This document shows positions 1-7,473 of a stretch of DNA of 7,473 bases, piece by piece. The DNA comes from an uncultured Dehalococcoidia bacterium (lineage in GTDB: Bacteria > Chloroflexota > Dehalococcoidia > Tepidiformales > Tepidiformaceae). The notes beneath the pieces were generated by a model. The model was not told where the DNA came from and did not search any database. It was given only the letters and a program-made list of their open reading frames with translations. Numbering within the stretch: the stretch's first letter is position 1; every line of letters begins with the position of its first letter. A program made the translations under genes and the position numbers. The DNA is taken from positions 1-7,473 of the forward strand of contig CALFYR010000678.1 in the NCBI GenBank assembly GCA_937954195.1. Direction: 5' to 3'.

Positions 1-308
1 ACCCCGAGGCATTCCTCGCGGCCGCCCTCCTCGGAGTAGTCGAGCAACGCCTGCAACCCCATGCAGACACCCAGGAAGGGTCGGCCGGCGGCAATGTACT
101 CGCGGATCGGTTCGACCAGGTGGCGATCGCGAAGGTTCTTCATGGTATCGGCGGCGGCGCCCACGCCTGGAAGCACGAGCGCGCCCGCGTGGTCGATATC
201 CGACGGGTCGGCGCTCACCCGTGGGTTTGCGCCGACATGGGTAAGGGCCCGCGCGACACTGCGCAGGTTCCCGGCGTCGTAATCGATGACTACAACTGGA
301 CCGTTCAT
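1..308 (-). CDS. hisH: Imidazole glycerol phosphate synthase glutamine amidotransferase subunit HisH (partial, C-terminus beyond window)
   Basis: Reading the minus strand from an ATG at 308-306 gives an open frame of 102 codons that leaves the window at base 1. The protein begins MNGPVVVIDYDAGNLRSV, followed by LVLPGVGA (about residues 44-51), MKNLRDR, and GVCMGLQ, whose Cys82 fits the nucleophile of class I glutamine amidotransferases. The next residues, LLDYSEEGG, match the segment after the nucleophile elbow in HisH. In the family, HisH hydrolyses glutamine and channels ammonia to HisF, which makes imidazole glycerol phosphate and AICAR in cytoplasmic histidine synthesis. The His-Glu part of the triad lies outside the window, so it cannot be checked. 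The gene is divergent from ligA. PdxT and other amidotransferases were considered, but the NLRSV and LPGVGA pattern favours HisH. Only about half of a roughly 200-residue protein is visible. Confidence 0.93.
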   Translation of the reverse strand, partial: MNGPVVVIDYDAGNLRSVARALTHVGANPRVSADPSDIDHAGALVLPGVGAAADTMKNLRDRHLVEPIREYIAAGRPFLGVCMGLQALLDYSEEGGREECLG

Positions 309-317
309 AGGATCCCG

Positions 318-326
318 AGTCTAGCA
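318..326 (-). promoter_or_regulatory. Possible extended -10 element for hisH
   Basis: On the minus strand the sequence TGCTAGACT (326 down to 318) reads as an extended -10: TG, one base, then TAGACT, which matches TATAAT at 4 of 6 positions. It ends 9 bases before the hisH ATG, so transcription would begin about 2-3 bases ahead of the start codon, giving a nearly leaderless message. No convincing -35 box lies 16-18 bases further upstream, and no Shine-Dalgarno sequence precedes the ATG. hisH could instead be read from a promoter I have not recognised. Confidence 0.28.
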
Positions 327-363
327 CGGCACTGGCGACTCTCTCCCGGTGCCACCGATCGGT

Positions 364-2482
<2,119 letters not shown>

Positions 2483-2493
2483 GAAAAGGATCG

Positions 2494-2510
2494 GCGCTTT
2501 CACAAAGCGC
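2494..2510. terminator. Perfect 7-bp hairpin after ligA, possible weak terminator
   Basis: GCGCTTT (2494-2500) and AAAGCGC (2504-2510) are exact inverted repeats around a 3-base loop, starting 12 bases after the ligA stop. On the plus strand the 3' arm is followed by GAAGTGGAAA rather than a T run, so it is not a canonical intrinsic terminator. On the minus strand a T-rich stretch (the complement of AAGAAAAGGA, 2481-2490) follows, but no minus-strand gene needs it. It could end or protect the ligA transcript 13 bases before the mreB -35 region. The core GGCGCTT also occurs at 2474-2480, overlapping the ligA stop, giving an alternative 5' arm. Confidence 0.35.
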
Positions 2511-2523
2511 GAAGTGGAAAGTG

Positions 2524-2553
2524 TTCGCTCGCCACCGTGTTGCGGCCTATACT
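2524..2553 (+). promoter_or_regulatory. Putative sigma-70-type promoter for the mre operon
   Basis: TATACT at 2548-2553 matches the -10 consensus at 5 of 6 positions. Eighteen bases upstream, TTCGCT (2524-2529) is a weak -35 (3 of 6). Transcription would start near 2560, leaving a leader of about 50 bases before the TTG proposed as the mreB start. The site sits between the ligA hairpin and mreB, where an operon promoter is expected. The -35 is poor, so either an activator or read-through from ligA may contribute. Confidence 0.55.
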
Positions 2554-2567
2554 GTGTGGGTTACCCC

Positions 2568-2585
2568 TCCGCGGTTTTTCGCGGG
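2568..2585 (+). other. Stem-loop in the mreB leader
   Basis: CCGCG (2569-2573) and CGCGG (2580-2584) form an exact 5-bp inverted repeat around the loop GTTTTT, extendable by a T-G wobble at 2568/2585. It would fold in the first 10-25 bases of the predicted leader. It has no T run after the 3' arm, so it is not a terminator. A role in 5'-end stability is possible, but in a GC-rich leader chance is a real alternative. Confidence 0.35.
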
Positions 2586-2611
2586 CTCCGAACCGATACA
2601 GGTACACGCCC

Positions 2612-3673
2612 TTGGCGTTTTCGAATCCGCTCGCTGGCCTTTTTGGCTTCCTCTCGCACGACATCGCGATTGACCTTGGCACGGCAAACACGCTGGTCAT
2701 GGTCAAGGGCCGCGGCATTGTCATCGATGAGCCGTCCGTTGTTGCCATCGATCGGACGACCAAAAAGATCCTCGCTATCGGTGCCGAGGCGAAGCGCATG
2801 GTCGGCCGCACGCCGGCCAACATCATCGCGGTCCGCCCACTCCGAGACGGTGTCATCTCCGACTTCGAAGTCACCGAGAAGATGTTGAGCTACTTCATCC
2901 GCGCCGTGCATGACCGGAGCTTCCTCGCCCAGCCGCGCGTCGTTGTGGGCATCCCAAGCGGCGTCACGGAGGTCGAAAAGCGGGCAGTGCACGATGCCGC
3001 GCTGAACGCGGGCGCCCGCTCCTGCTACCTCATCGAGGAGCCCATGGCGGCCGCCATCGGAGCCGGCCTGCCGGTGATGGAAGCGGCTGGCTGCATGATC
3101 GTCGACATCGGTGGCGGCACCACCGAAGTTGCGGTCATCTCGCTTGGGGGCATGGTCGTCAGCACCTCCATCCGCGTGGCGGGCGACGAAATGGACCAGG
3201 ACATCATCGCTTACGCCCGCCAGGTCCATAACCTCCTCATCGGCGAACGCACCGCTGAGGAGATCAAGAAGCTGGCCGGGTCGGCGGCCCCGCTCGACCC
3301 GGAGGAAACGATCGACATCCGGGGCCGCGACCTCGCCACCGGCCTCCCGAAGTCCGTCGAAGTCAGCACGGTCGAAATCCGCGACGCCCTGGCTGGATCA
3401 ATCAGCGCCATCGTCGAAGCCGTCCGTTCATCCATCGAAATCACACCGCCAGAACTCGTCAGCGACCTGATGGCTCACGGCATTGCGCTCGCCGGCGGCG
3501 GCGCCATGCTCCGCGGCCTGGACCGCCGCCTGAGCCAGGAAACCCGCTTCCCTGTCTATGTCGCGGAGGACCCACTCCTCTGCGTGGTCCGTGGCGCTGG
3601 CGAAGTGCTCGAAGAAGCCGCCCTCCTGAATAAGGTGCAGTCCCAATTGGCCTCCCGCAGGCAGGGGCGGTAG
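2612..3673 (+). CDS. mreB: Rod-shape-determining protein MreB (bacterial actin)
   Basis: Starting at TTG 2612 gives 353 residues, the normal family length. The N-terminus is a short hydrophobic stretch (AFSNPLAGLFGFLS) fitting MreB's membrane-contacting segment. It is followed by the phosphate-1 motif DLGTANT (Asp21), then VRPLRDGVISDFEV, GIPSGVTEVEKRAV, LIEEPMAAAIGAGLPV, phosphate-2 DIGGGTTEVAV (Asp165) and the adenosine motif GIALAGGGAMLRGLD (about 290-304). MreB polymerises with ATP on the cytoplasmic membrane face and positions the elongasome. The frame stays open upstream to a GTG at 2537, but that start would add 25 residues (LRPILCGLPLRGFSRA and so on) with no family counterpart and would overlap the -10 box at 2548-2553. 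The TTG is preceded by an AGG (2600-2602) at a workable distance. It heads the mreBCD-mrdA-rodA cluster, with 27 bases to mreC. I cannot distinguish MreB from Mbl-type paralogues by sequence alone, but the operon favours MreB. Confidence 0.97.
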   Translation: MAFSNPLAGLFGFLSHDIAIDLGTANTLVMVKGRGIVIDEPSVVAIDRTTKKILAIGAEAKRMVGRTPANIIAVRPLRDGVISDFEVTEKMLSYFIRAVHDRSFLAQPRVVVGIPSGVTEVEKRAVHDAALNAGARSCYLIEEPMAAAIGAGLPVMEAAGCMIVDIGGGTTEVAVISLGGMVVSTSIRVAGDEMDQDIIAYARQVHNLLIGERTAEEIKKLAGSAAPLDPEETIDIRGRDLATGLPKSVEVSTVEIRDALAGSISAIVEAVRSSIEITPPELVSDLMAHGIALAGGGAMLRGLDRRLSQETRFPVYVAEDPLLCVVRGAGEVLEEAALLNKVQSQLASRRQGR

Positions 3674-3692
3674 CATCGAACCGCGCCCCCTG
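3662..3692 (+). other. Imperfect GC-rich stem-loop spanning the mreB stop codon
   Basis: CAGGGGCGG (3662-3670) can pair with CCGCGCCCCCTG (3681-3692) through GCGG/CCGC and CAGGG/CCCTG with a three-base bulge. The loop holds the mreB TAG stop. No T run follows, so it is not an intrinsic terminator. It ends where the mreC ribosome-binding sequence begins, so it might damp mreC expression or protect the mreB message from 3' decay. This is inference from complementarity only. Confidence 0.3.
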
Positions 3693-3697
3693 GTGAT
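3692..3697 (+). promoter_or_regulatory. mreC ribosome-binding site
   Basis: GGTGAT lies 3 bases before the mreC ATG. It matches the 3' half of the extended Shine-Dalgarno sequence AGGAGGTGATC in its correct register, because an AGGAGG core would then sit about 7 bases from the ATG. This supports ATG 3701 as the mreC start. Confidence 0.6.
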
Positions 3698-3700
3698 TCC

Positions 3701-4528
3701 ATGCTGATACTCAACCGGTACTCATGGTGGGTTGCTTCGATGGTCGGGCTCGCGCTCATGCTCGCCGTCATGACTGAAGTCGGCCTGCTCAGCCCGTTCC
3801 AGGGTCTCTTTCTCCGGGTCTCCGCGCCCTTCGAACGGGTACTTACCGGCATTTTCAGCCCGGTAGCTTCCGTCCTTTCAGATGCTGGCGAACTCAACGA
3901 CCTGCAGGATGAGAATGCCCAGCTGCGCATCGAAAACGAGGCACTCCGGAACCGCATTACCGACCTCGAACAGGCCGAGCAACGGGTACGCGAACTGGAG
4001 GAGGCACTCGGAATCACGAGCGGCGCAGGCGAAGGCACCCGCGAAGTCGCCAACATCGTGCACCGCGACAATTCGGCGTTCACGAATGTCGTCACGATCG
4101 ACATTGGGGCAAACAAGGGCCTCGTCCCGGGCATGGTCGTGCTCTCATCCCAGGGCACGCTCATTGGCACGGTCACACGGGTGGTCGGCGACCTCTCCTT
4201 CGTCCGGCTCATAACGGACTCGCGCAGCAAGGTGAGCGCGACGGTCGAGGCCACGGGCGCCGAAGGCATCGTCCAGGGATCACCGGACCGTACGCTTTCG
4301 CTGGGACTCGCGCAGGGAGAGATCCGCGTCGGCGATACCCTCGTTACCGCAGGCCTCGGAGGCAACTTCCCGCGCGGCATCCCCATCGGCGAGGTCAAAG
4401 AGATTTCAGGGACCAGCCAGGACCTCTTTAAAGACGTTACGGTCGAGCCCCGGGTACGCATTTCGACGGTCGATACGGTCCTGGTCGATACCAGCTTTGT
4501 GCCGCAGTCGTTCCTGGGGGCCGAATGA
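3701..4528 (+). CDS. mreC: Rod-shape-determining protein MreC
   Basis: The 275-residue protein has a short cytoplasmic N-terminus, one transmembrane helix (about 9-31), a periplasmic coiled coil (about 62-104, LNDLQDENAQLRIENEALRN then EQAEQRVRELEEAL), and the two-lobed beta-barrel MreC domain to the C-terminus. Family landmarks are DNSAFTNVVTIDIGANKGL, PGMVVLSSQGTLIGTV and TAGLGGNFPRGIPIGEV. MreC bridges MreB and MreD to the periplasm and stimulates PBP2-RodA peptidoglycan synthesis; its coiled coil drives dimerisation in known homologues. The length is ordinary for the family. The ATG is supported by GGTGAT just upstream and by the family-like N-terminus. It follows mreB by 27 bases, and its stop overlaps the mreD start (ATGA, 4525-4528). 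Confidence 0.97.
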   Translation: MLILNRYSWWVASMVGLALMLAVMTEVGLLSPFQGLFLRVSAPFERVLTGIFSPVASVLSDAGELNDLQDENAQLRIENEALRNRITDLEQAEQRVRELEEALGITSGAGEGTREVANIVHRDNSAFTNVVTIDIGANKGLVPGMVVLSSQGTLIGTVTRVVGDLSFVRLITDSRSKVSATVEATGAEGIVQGSPDRTLSLGLAQGEIRVGDTLVTAGLGGNFPRGIPIGEVKEISGTSQDLFKDVTVEPRVRISTVDTVLVDTSFVPQSFLGAE

Positions 4529-5049
4529 AAGGCTTTCTGATTGGCATCGGTATCCTGCTCGCGGCGATGGCCCAGGTCACCGTCGCGCCACTCTTCCCGG
4601 TGGCCGGTGCGGTGCCCGAATTCGTGGTCCTCGCGCTGGTCCTGCTTGTCGCGTTTAGCAGCCCGCGCCCGGTCATGATTGGCACGCCAATCGCGGCGTT
4701 GGCCTACGGCTTCCTTTCGGACCGCGCGCCCGCACTGTTGCTGCTCGGGTACTTGCCACTCCTGCCGCTTGGGTACTTCCTGGAGGAATCCCGCGTACCG
4801 GTGAACCACTACCTGCGGGCCGCCGCCATGATGACGATCACCGGGCTTTGGCTGCGAACGTTGCTCGCCTTCGGCGCCATGACGGCCGGCGCCGATGCCG
4901 CATTCGGGGTCCTCGTTACCGACGTGCTGGTACCAGGATTTTTCCTTGACCTTGCTTTACTCACCGTGGCCTACATTCCGTTGCGGCTCATAGGATGGAC
5001 GGGCCAGGGTATGACGCTCGAGCGAACGGGGTACTACGCGCGCCTATGA
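4525..5049 (+). CDS. mreD: Rod-shape-determining protein MreD
   Basis: This 174-residue, very hydrophobic protein has about five membrane segments (roughly 2-24, 29-46, 50-65, 70-86, 97-118, with a further hydrophobic stretch 127-152). MreD sequences are poorly conserved, so the call rests on size, topology, position between mreC and mrdA, and family-like patterns: AQVTVAPLFP after the first helix, a P-E/D-F/L-V step at 31-34, and GFLSD (62-66) carrying the acidic residue typical near the third or fourth helix. MreD is an inner-membrane partner of MreC in the elongasome. The start overlaps the mreC stop by ATGA, and GGGGG (4516-4520) can serve as a ribosome-binding sequence 4 bases upstream. 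Its stop in turn overlaps the mrdA start. The C-terminal tail (TGQGMTLERTGYYARL) is soluble. Confidence 0.92.
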   Translation: MKGFLIGIGILLAAMAQVTVAPLFPVAGAVPEFVVLALVLLVAFSSPRPVMIGTPIAALAYGFLSDRAPALLLLGYLPLLPLGYFLEESRVPVNHYLRAAAMMTITGLWLRTLLAFGAMTAGADAAFGVLVTDVLVPGFFLDLALLTVAYIPLRLIGWTGQGMTLERTGYYARL

Positions 5050-6974
5050 GCATGTTCGAAGAAGGTTTCAGGACGCCCGCCGGCCCAAGCCGGAACCGCC
5101 CCCACGGCAACCTCTCGATGTTGCGCGTGGCCGTCCTCGTCCTGTTCGCCATCCTCACGCTCAAGCTCGCCGACATGCAGATCATCAACGGCGCCGAATT
5201 CGCCCGGCGTTCGGAAGAGAACCACATCGTCCGGAACAACATCCTGCCTACACGCGGCCTGATTGTGGACCGCGCAGGCGAAGCGCTGGTCCAGAACGTC
5301 GGTGTCTATTCGGCGACACTCTTGCCCGAAGTGCTCCCCGACGACCCGGACAAGCGCTACCCCATCTACGTCCGCCTCGGCGAGCTGATCGACGTTTCGC
5401 CGCTCGAGATCCAGACACTCGTCGAAGACGCCGAAGCGGAAGGCCTCGACTACATCGCGATCACGCTGCGCACGAACCTCACCTCCCAGCAGGCACTCGC
5501 GCTCAGCGAGGCGTCAGTCGACATGCCGGGCGTCAGCCTTGAAGTGACCCCGGGCCGCGATTACGTCGCGGGAGAAGAGTTCTCGCACATCCTCGGGTAT
5601 ATCGGTGCTCAGACTGCGGAGGAAGCGCCGCGGCTTCGAGAGTTGGGCTACCAGTTGAACGAACCGGTCGGCAAGGATGGCGTCGAGGCCCGCTATGAGG
5701 CCGACCTGCGTGGGACCGCGGGCTACAACGCAGCCGAGCAGGACGCGCAGGGACGGCTTATCACGCAGCTTGCCACGCAGGATCCGTTGCCGGGCAATAC
5801 GCTCGAACTCGCCATCCACGCCGACCTCCAGCGCTACGTCGCGCAGCTACTGCTCGACTCGATGGACACGAACACGAGCGGCTTCGGGCCCGCCTCCACC
5901 GCAGCCGCCGTGGTCATGAACCCGAACACCGGCGAAGTTCTCGCGCTGGTTTCGATCCCGACGTTCGACAACAACATCTTCGCCGAGGCGGATATCCGCG
6001 AAGAGGAACTGGTCGCGCTTCACAATGACGACGACACGTACACCCTACTGAACAAGGCGCTAAGCTCCGCCGCTCCCGGTTCGACGTTCAAGATCATCAC
6101 CGCCGCCGCCGGGCTGGAAGAAGGCAACATCTCCGAGTTCACGAGTCGATACGTCGGTTGCGAACTCGAAGTGACGGGCGAAACCGGCGAGGTCTTCGTG
6201 TACCCGGACTGGCGCTGCCACGGCCAGGTCTTCGATGTCCGGAGCGCGCTCGCATGGTCCTCCAACGTGTTCTTCTTCATCACGTCAGGTGGCGAATTCG
6301 GGGTCACCCGGGGTCTCGGCGACGATATCGAGACGTCGGCCACCATTCTCGCCAGCTGGGCCCGCCGCTTCGGGCTTGGCCAACCCACCGGCATCGACCT
6401 CTATGGCGAGGCGGCCGGGCTCATCCCGGACCCGGCATGGAAGCGCCGCCACTATGTCGGCGAGCCATGGGGCCCCGGGGACGACGAATGGTTCCTTGGC
6501 GACACCTACAACACGGCCATCGGCCAGGGCAACGTCCTCGCCACCCCGCTCCAGATCGCTCGGATGACCGCGGCCATCGTGAACGGAGGCAAGCTCGTCA
6601 CGCCCCATGTCGTCAACCGCGTCATCGGGCCCGATGGCGAAGTCGTCCGCACGGTGGAACCTAAGTTCACCGACGTCGGCGTTGCTCAGCACACGCTCGA
6701 TGTCATCAAGGAAGGCATGCTCGCCTCGGTCCAATATGGTGCCGGCGCGGCTGCAGTTACGCGGACCACGTCAATCGCCGGCAAGACCGGTACGGCCGAA
6801 TTCTTCAAGCCCGGCAACATCCTCTCGCAGCACGCGTGGTTCACCGGGTTCGCTCCCTACAACGACCCCGAGATCGTGGTCACGGTGTACTTCGATGTTG
6901 GCGCGGGCGGTACGAAGGCAGCACCCGTGGCGGCGAAGATCGTGGACTACTACATGGAGAACGTCCGCGAATGA
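5046..6974 (+). CDS. mrdA: Penicillin-binding protein 2, elongasome class B transpeptidase
   Basis: From ATG 5046 the protein has 642 residues: a short cytoplasmic tail, a signal-anchor helix (about 25-42, MLRVAVLVLFAILTLKLA), the class B dimerisation domain beginning near ILPTRGLIVDR (Arg70-Gly71), then GKDGVEARYEADLRGT and the transpeptidase domain. Catalytic motifs are intact: SxxK is STFK (Ser346 nucleophile, Lys349), SxN is SSN (405-407) and KTG is KTGT (580-583). GQPTGIDL and GDTYNTAIGQG are typical PBP2 landmarks. It cross-links new peptidoglycan in the periplasm as RodA's partner. A longer frame starts at ATG 4995, but ATG 5046 forms the ATGA overlap with mreD repeated elsewhere in the operon and gives a normal-length tail. 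No good Shine-Dalgarno precedes it, which fits translational coupling. FtsI-type PBP3 is less likely given rodA directly downstream. Cys372 and Cys391-His392 lie between SxxK and SxN, where some PBP2 proteins bind zinc or form a disulfide. Confidence 0.96.
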   Translation: MSMFEEGFRTPAGPSRNRPHGNLSMLRVAVLVLFAILTLKLADMQIINGAEFARRSEENHIVRNNILPTRGLIVDRAGEALVQNVGVYSATLLPEVLPDDPDKRYPIYVRLGELIDVSPLEIQTLVEDAEAEGLDYIAITLRTNLTSQQALALSEASVDMPGVSLEVTPGRDYVAGEEFSHILGYIGAQTAEEAPRLRELGYQLNEPVGKDGVEARYEADLRGTAGYNAAEQDAQGRLITQLATQDPLPGNTLELAIHADLQRYVAQLLLDSMDTNTSGFGPASTAAAVVMNPNTGEVLALVSIPTFDNNIFAEADIREEELVALHNDDDTYTLLNKALSSAAPGSTFKIITAAAGLEEGNISEFTSRYVGCELEVTGETGEVFVYPDWRCHGQVFDVRSALAWSSNVFFFITSGGEFGVTRGLGDDIETSATILASWARRFGLGQPTGIDLYGEAAGLIPDPAWKRRHYVGEPWGPGDDEWFLGDTYNTAIGQGNVLATPLQIARMTAAIVNGGKLVTPHVVNRVIGPDGEVVRTVEPKFTDVGVAQHTLDVIKEGMLASVQYGAGAAAVTRTTSIAGKTGTAEFFKPGNILSQHAWFTGFAPYNDPEIVVTVYFDVGAGGTKAAPVAAKIVDYYMENVRE

Positions 6975-7473
6975 CGAGCCTGACGTATGGAGGCAGCTAC
7001 GGGCGCGCCCGGGCCGGTGCTTCGGTCTGGCGGGGCTGGGACCGGTTCGATTACCTGATGGTGTTCGCGGCCATCGCCCTCGTGGTCTACGGCCTACTGC
7101 TCATCTATAGCGGATCCCTCCCGTGGTACGAAGGCCCGATCGTCAGCCTGAACAACCCGGCGGCAAAGCAGGCGATGTTTGCCGCGGTCGGCGTCGTTGC
7201 CATGCTCATCGTCTCGAAGATCGACTACCACTACTTCATCCATTATTCGTGGGCGCTTTATGCCATCGGTATCCTGTCGCTTCTGGCCATCCTCGCGTTC
7301 GGTTCGACGGAGGGTGGCGCGAAAAGCTGGTTCACGTTCGGGCCGGTGCAGGTCCAGCCGTCCGAGTTCGCCAAGATTGCGACAATCCTCCTGCTGGCCC
7401 GTTTCTTCAGCGAACACGGCGGCGATGCCCGCGAACTGAAGGCGCTTGTGCTTTCGCTCGCCATCATGGTCCC
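6971..7473 (+). CDS. rodA: SEDS peptidoglycan glycosyltransferase RodA (partial, C-terminus beyond window)
   Basis: The frame from ATG 6971 is open to the right edge (167 codons). Residues WDRFDYLMVF lead into the first membrane helix (about 28-48, ending LLLIYSGS). Further helices follow at about 66-83 and 92-112, then the SEDS hallmark GAKSWFTFGPVQVQPSEFAK, with GAKSW at 116-120 and QPSEFAK from Gln129. RodA polymerises lipid II into glycan strands at the membrane and works as a complex with PBP2. The catalytic Asp of the periplasmic loop (E. coli Asp262) lies outside the window. The start overlaps the mrdA stop (ATGA, 6971-6974), and GGAGA (6956-6960) is a plausible, slightly distant ribosome-binding site. 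FtsW is the alternative SEDS member, but the placement directly behind mrdA and the mre genes favours RodA. Confidence 0.94.
   Translation, partial: MTSLTYGGSYGRARAGASVWRGWDRFDYLMVFAAIALVVYGLLLIYSGSLPWYEGPIVSLNNPAAKQAMFAAVGVVAMLIVSKIDYHYFIHYSWALYAIGILSLLAILAFGSTEGGAKSWFTFGPVQVQPSEFAKIATILLLARFFSEHGGDARELKALVLSLAIMV

Noticed and set aside
3556..4809. 417-codon minus-strand open frame opposite mreB end, mreC and mreD
   Set aside because: It runs across three well-supported genes and their junctions. The translation is Ser/Thr/Arg-rich without domains, which is the composition of an antisense shadow in GC-rich DNA.
4995..5045. Upstream ATG extending PBP2 by 17 residues into mreD
   Set aside because: The extension lies in the mreD C-terminal coding region, and the ATG at 5046 forms the same ATGA overlap used at the two other junctions. 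Start choice is still not proven.

Overview
This window is a conventional high-GC bacterial chromosome segment. It carries the end of a histidine-biosynthesis gene, the essential NAD+-dependent DNA ligase, and most of a rod-shape (elongasome) gene cluster. Every base run of more than 300 bp is occupied by a recognisable gene. I see no mobile element, tRNA, rRNA, CRISPR array or defence system. The gene set is typical of a free-living, peptidoglycan-making, rod-shaped bacterium. The protein style (MreB beginning with a short hydrophobic stretch before DLGTANT, a PBP2 with an SSN motif and a GQPTGIDL segment) and -10 boxes abutting start codons make me lean towards Chloroflexota. That is an impression from remembered family patterns, not a demonstrated placement.

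Layout: (1) bases 1-308, minus strand: N-terminal part of hisH, running off the left edge. (2) 309-400: a 92-bp divergent intergenic region. It holds a consensus TATAAT only 8 bp before the ligA ATG, implying a leaderless ligA mRNA, and a weaker -10-like element facing hisH. (3) 401-2482: ligA, complete with all domains. (4) 2483-2611: an intergenic region with a 7-bp perfect hairpin, a sigma-70-type promoter and a short leader carrying a second hairpin. (5) 2612-3673 mreB, 3701-4528 mreC, 4525-5049 mreD, 5046-6974 mrdA (PBP2), 6971 to the right edge rodA (truncated by the window). mreC, mreD, mrdA and rodA are chained by three successive 4-base ATGA stop/start overlaps, so they are almost certainly one translationally coupled operon.

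How the genes work together: MreB filaments on the inner membrane face organise MreC and MreD. MreC's periplasmic domain contacts and activates the transpeptidase PBP2, whose partner RodA is the SEDS glycosyltransferase. Together they insert peptidoglycan along the side wall. LigA (replication and repair) and HisH (histidine synthesis) are neighbours without a functional link to this machine.

The points most worth a second look are small: the apparent leaderless ligA promoter, the mreB start (an upstream GTG in frame would put the promoter inside the coding region; the TTG at 2612 fits better), and several small hairpins at gene boundaries. I did not find evidence of a novel system in this window.
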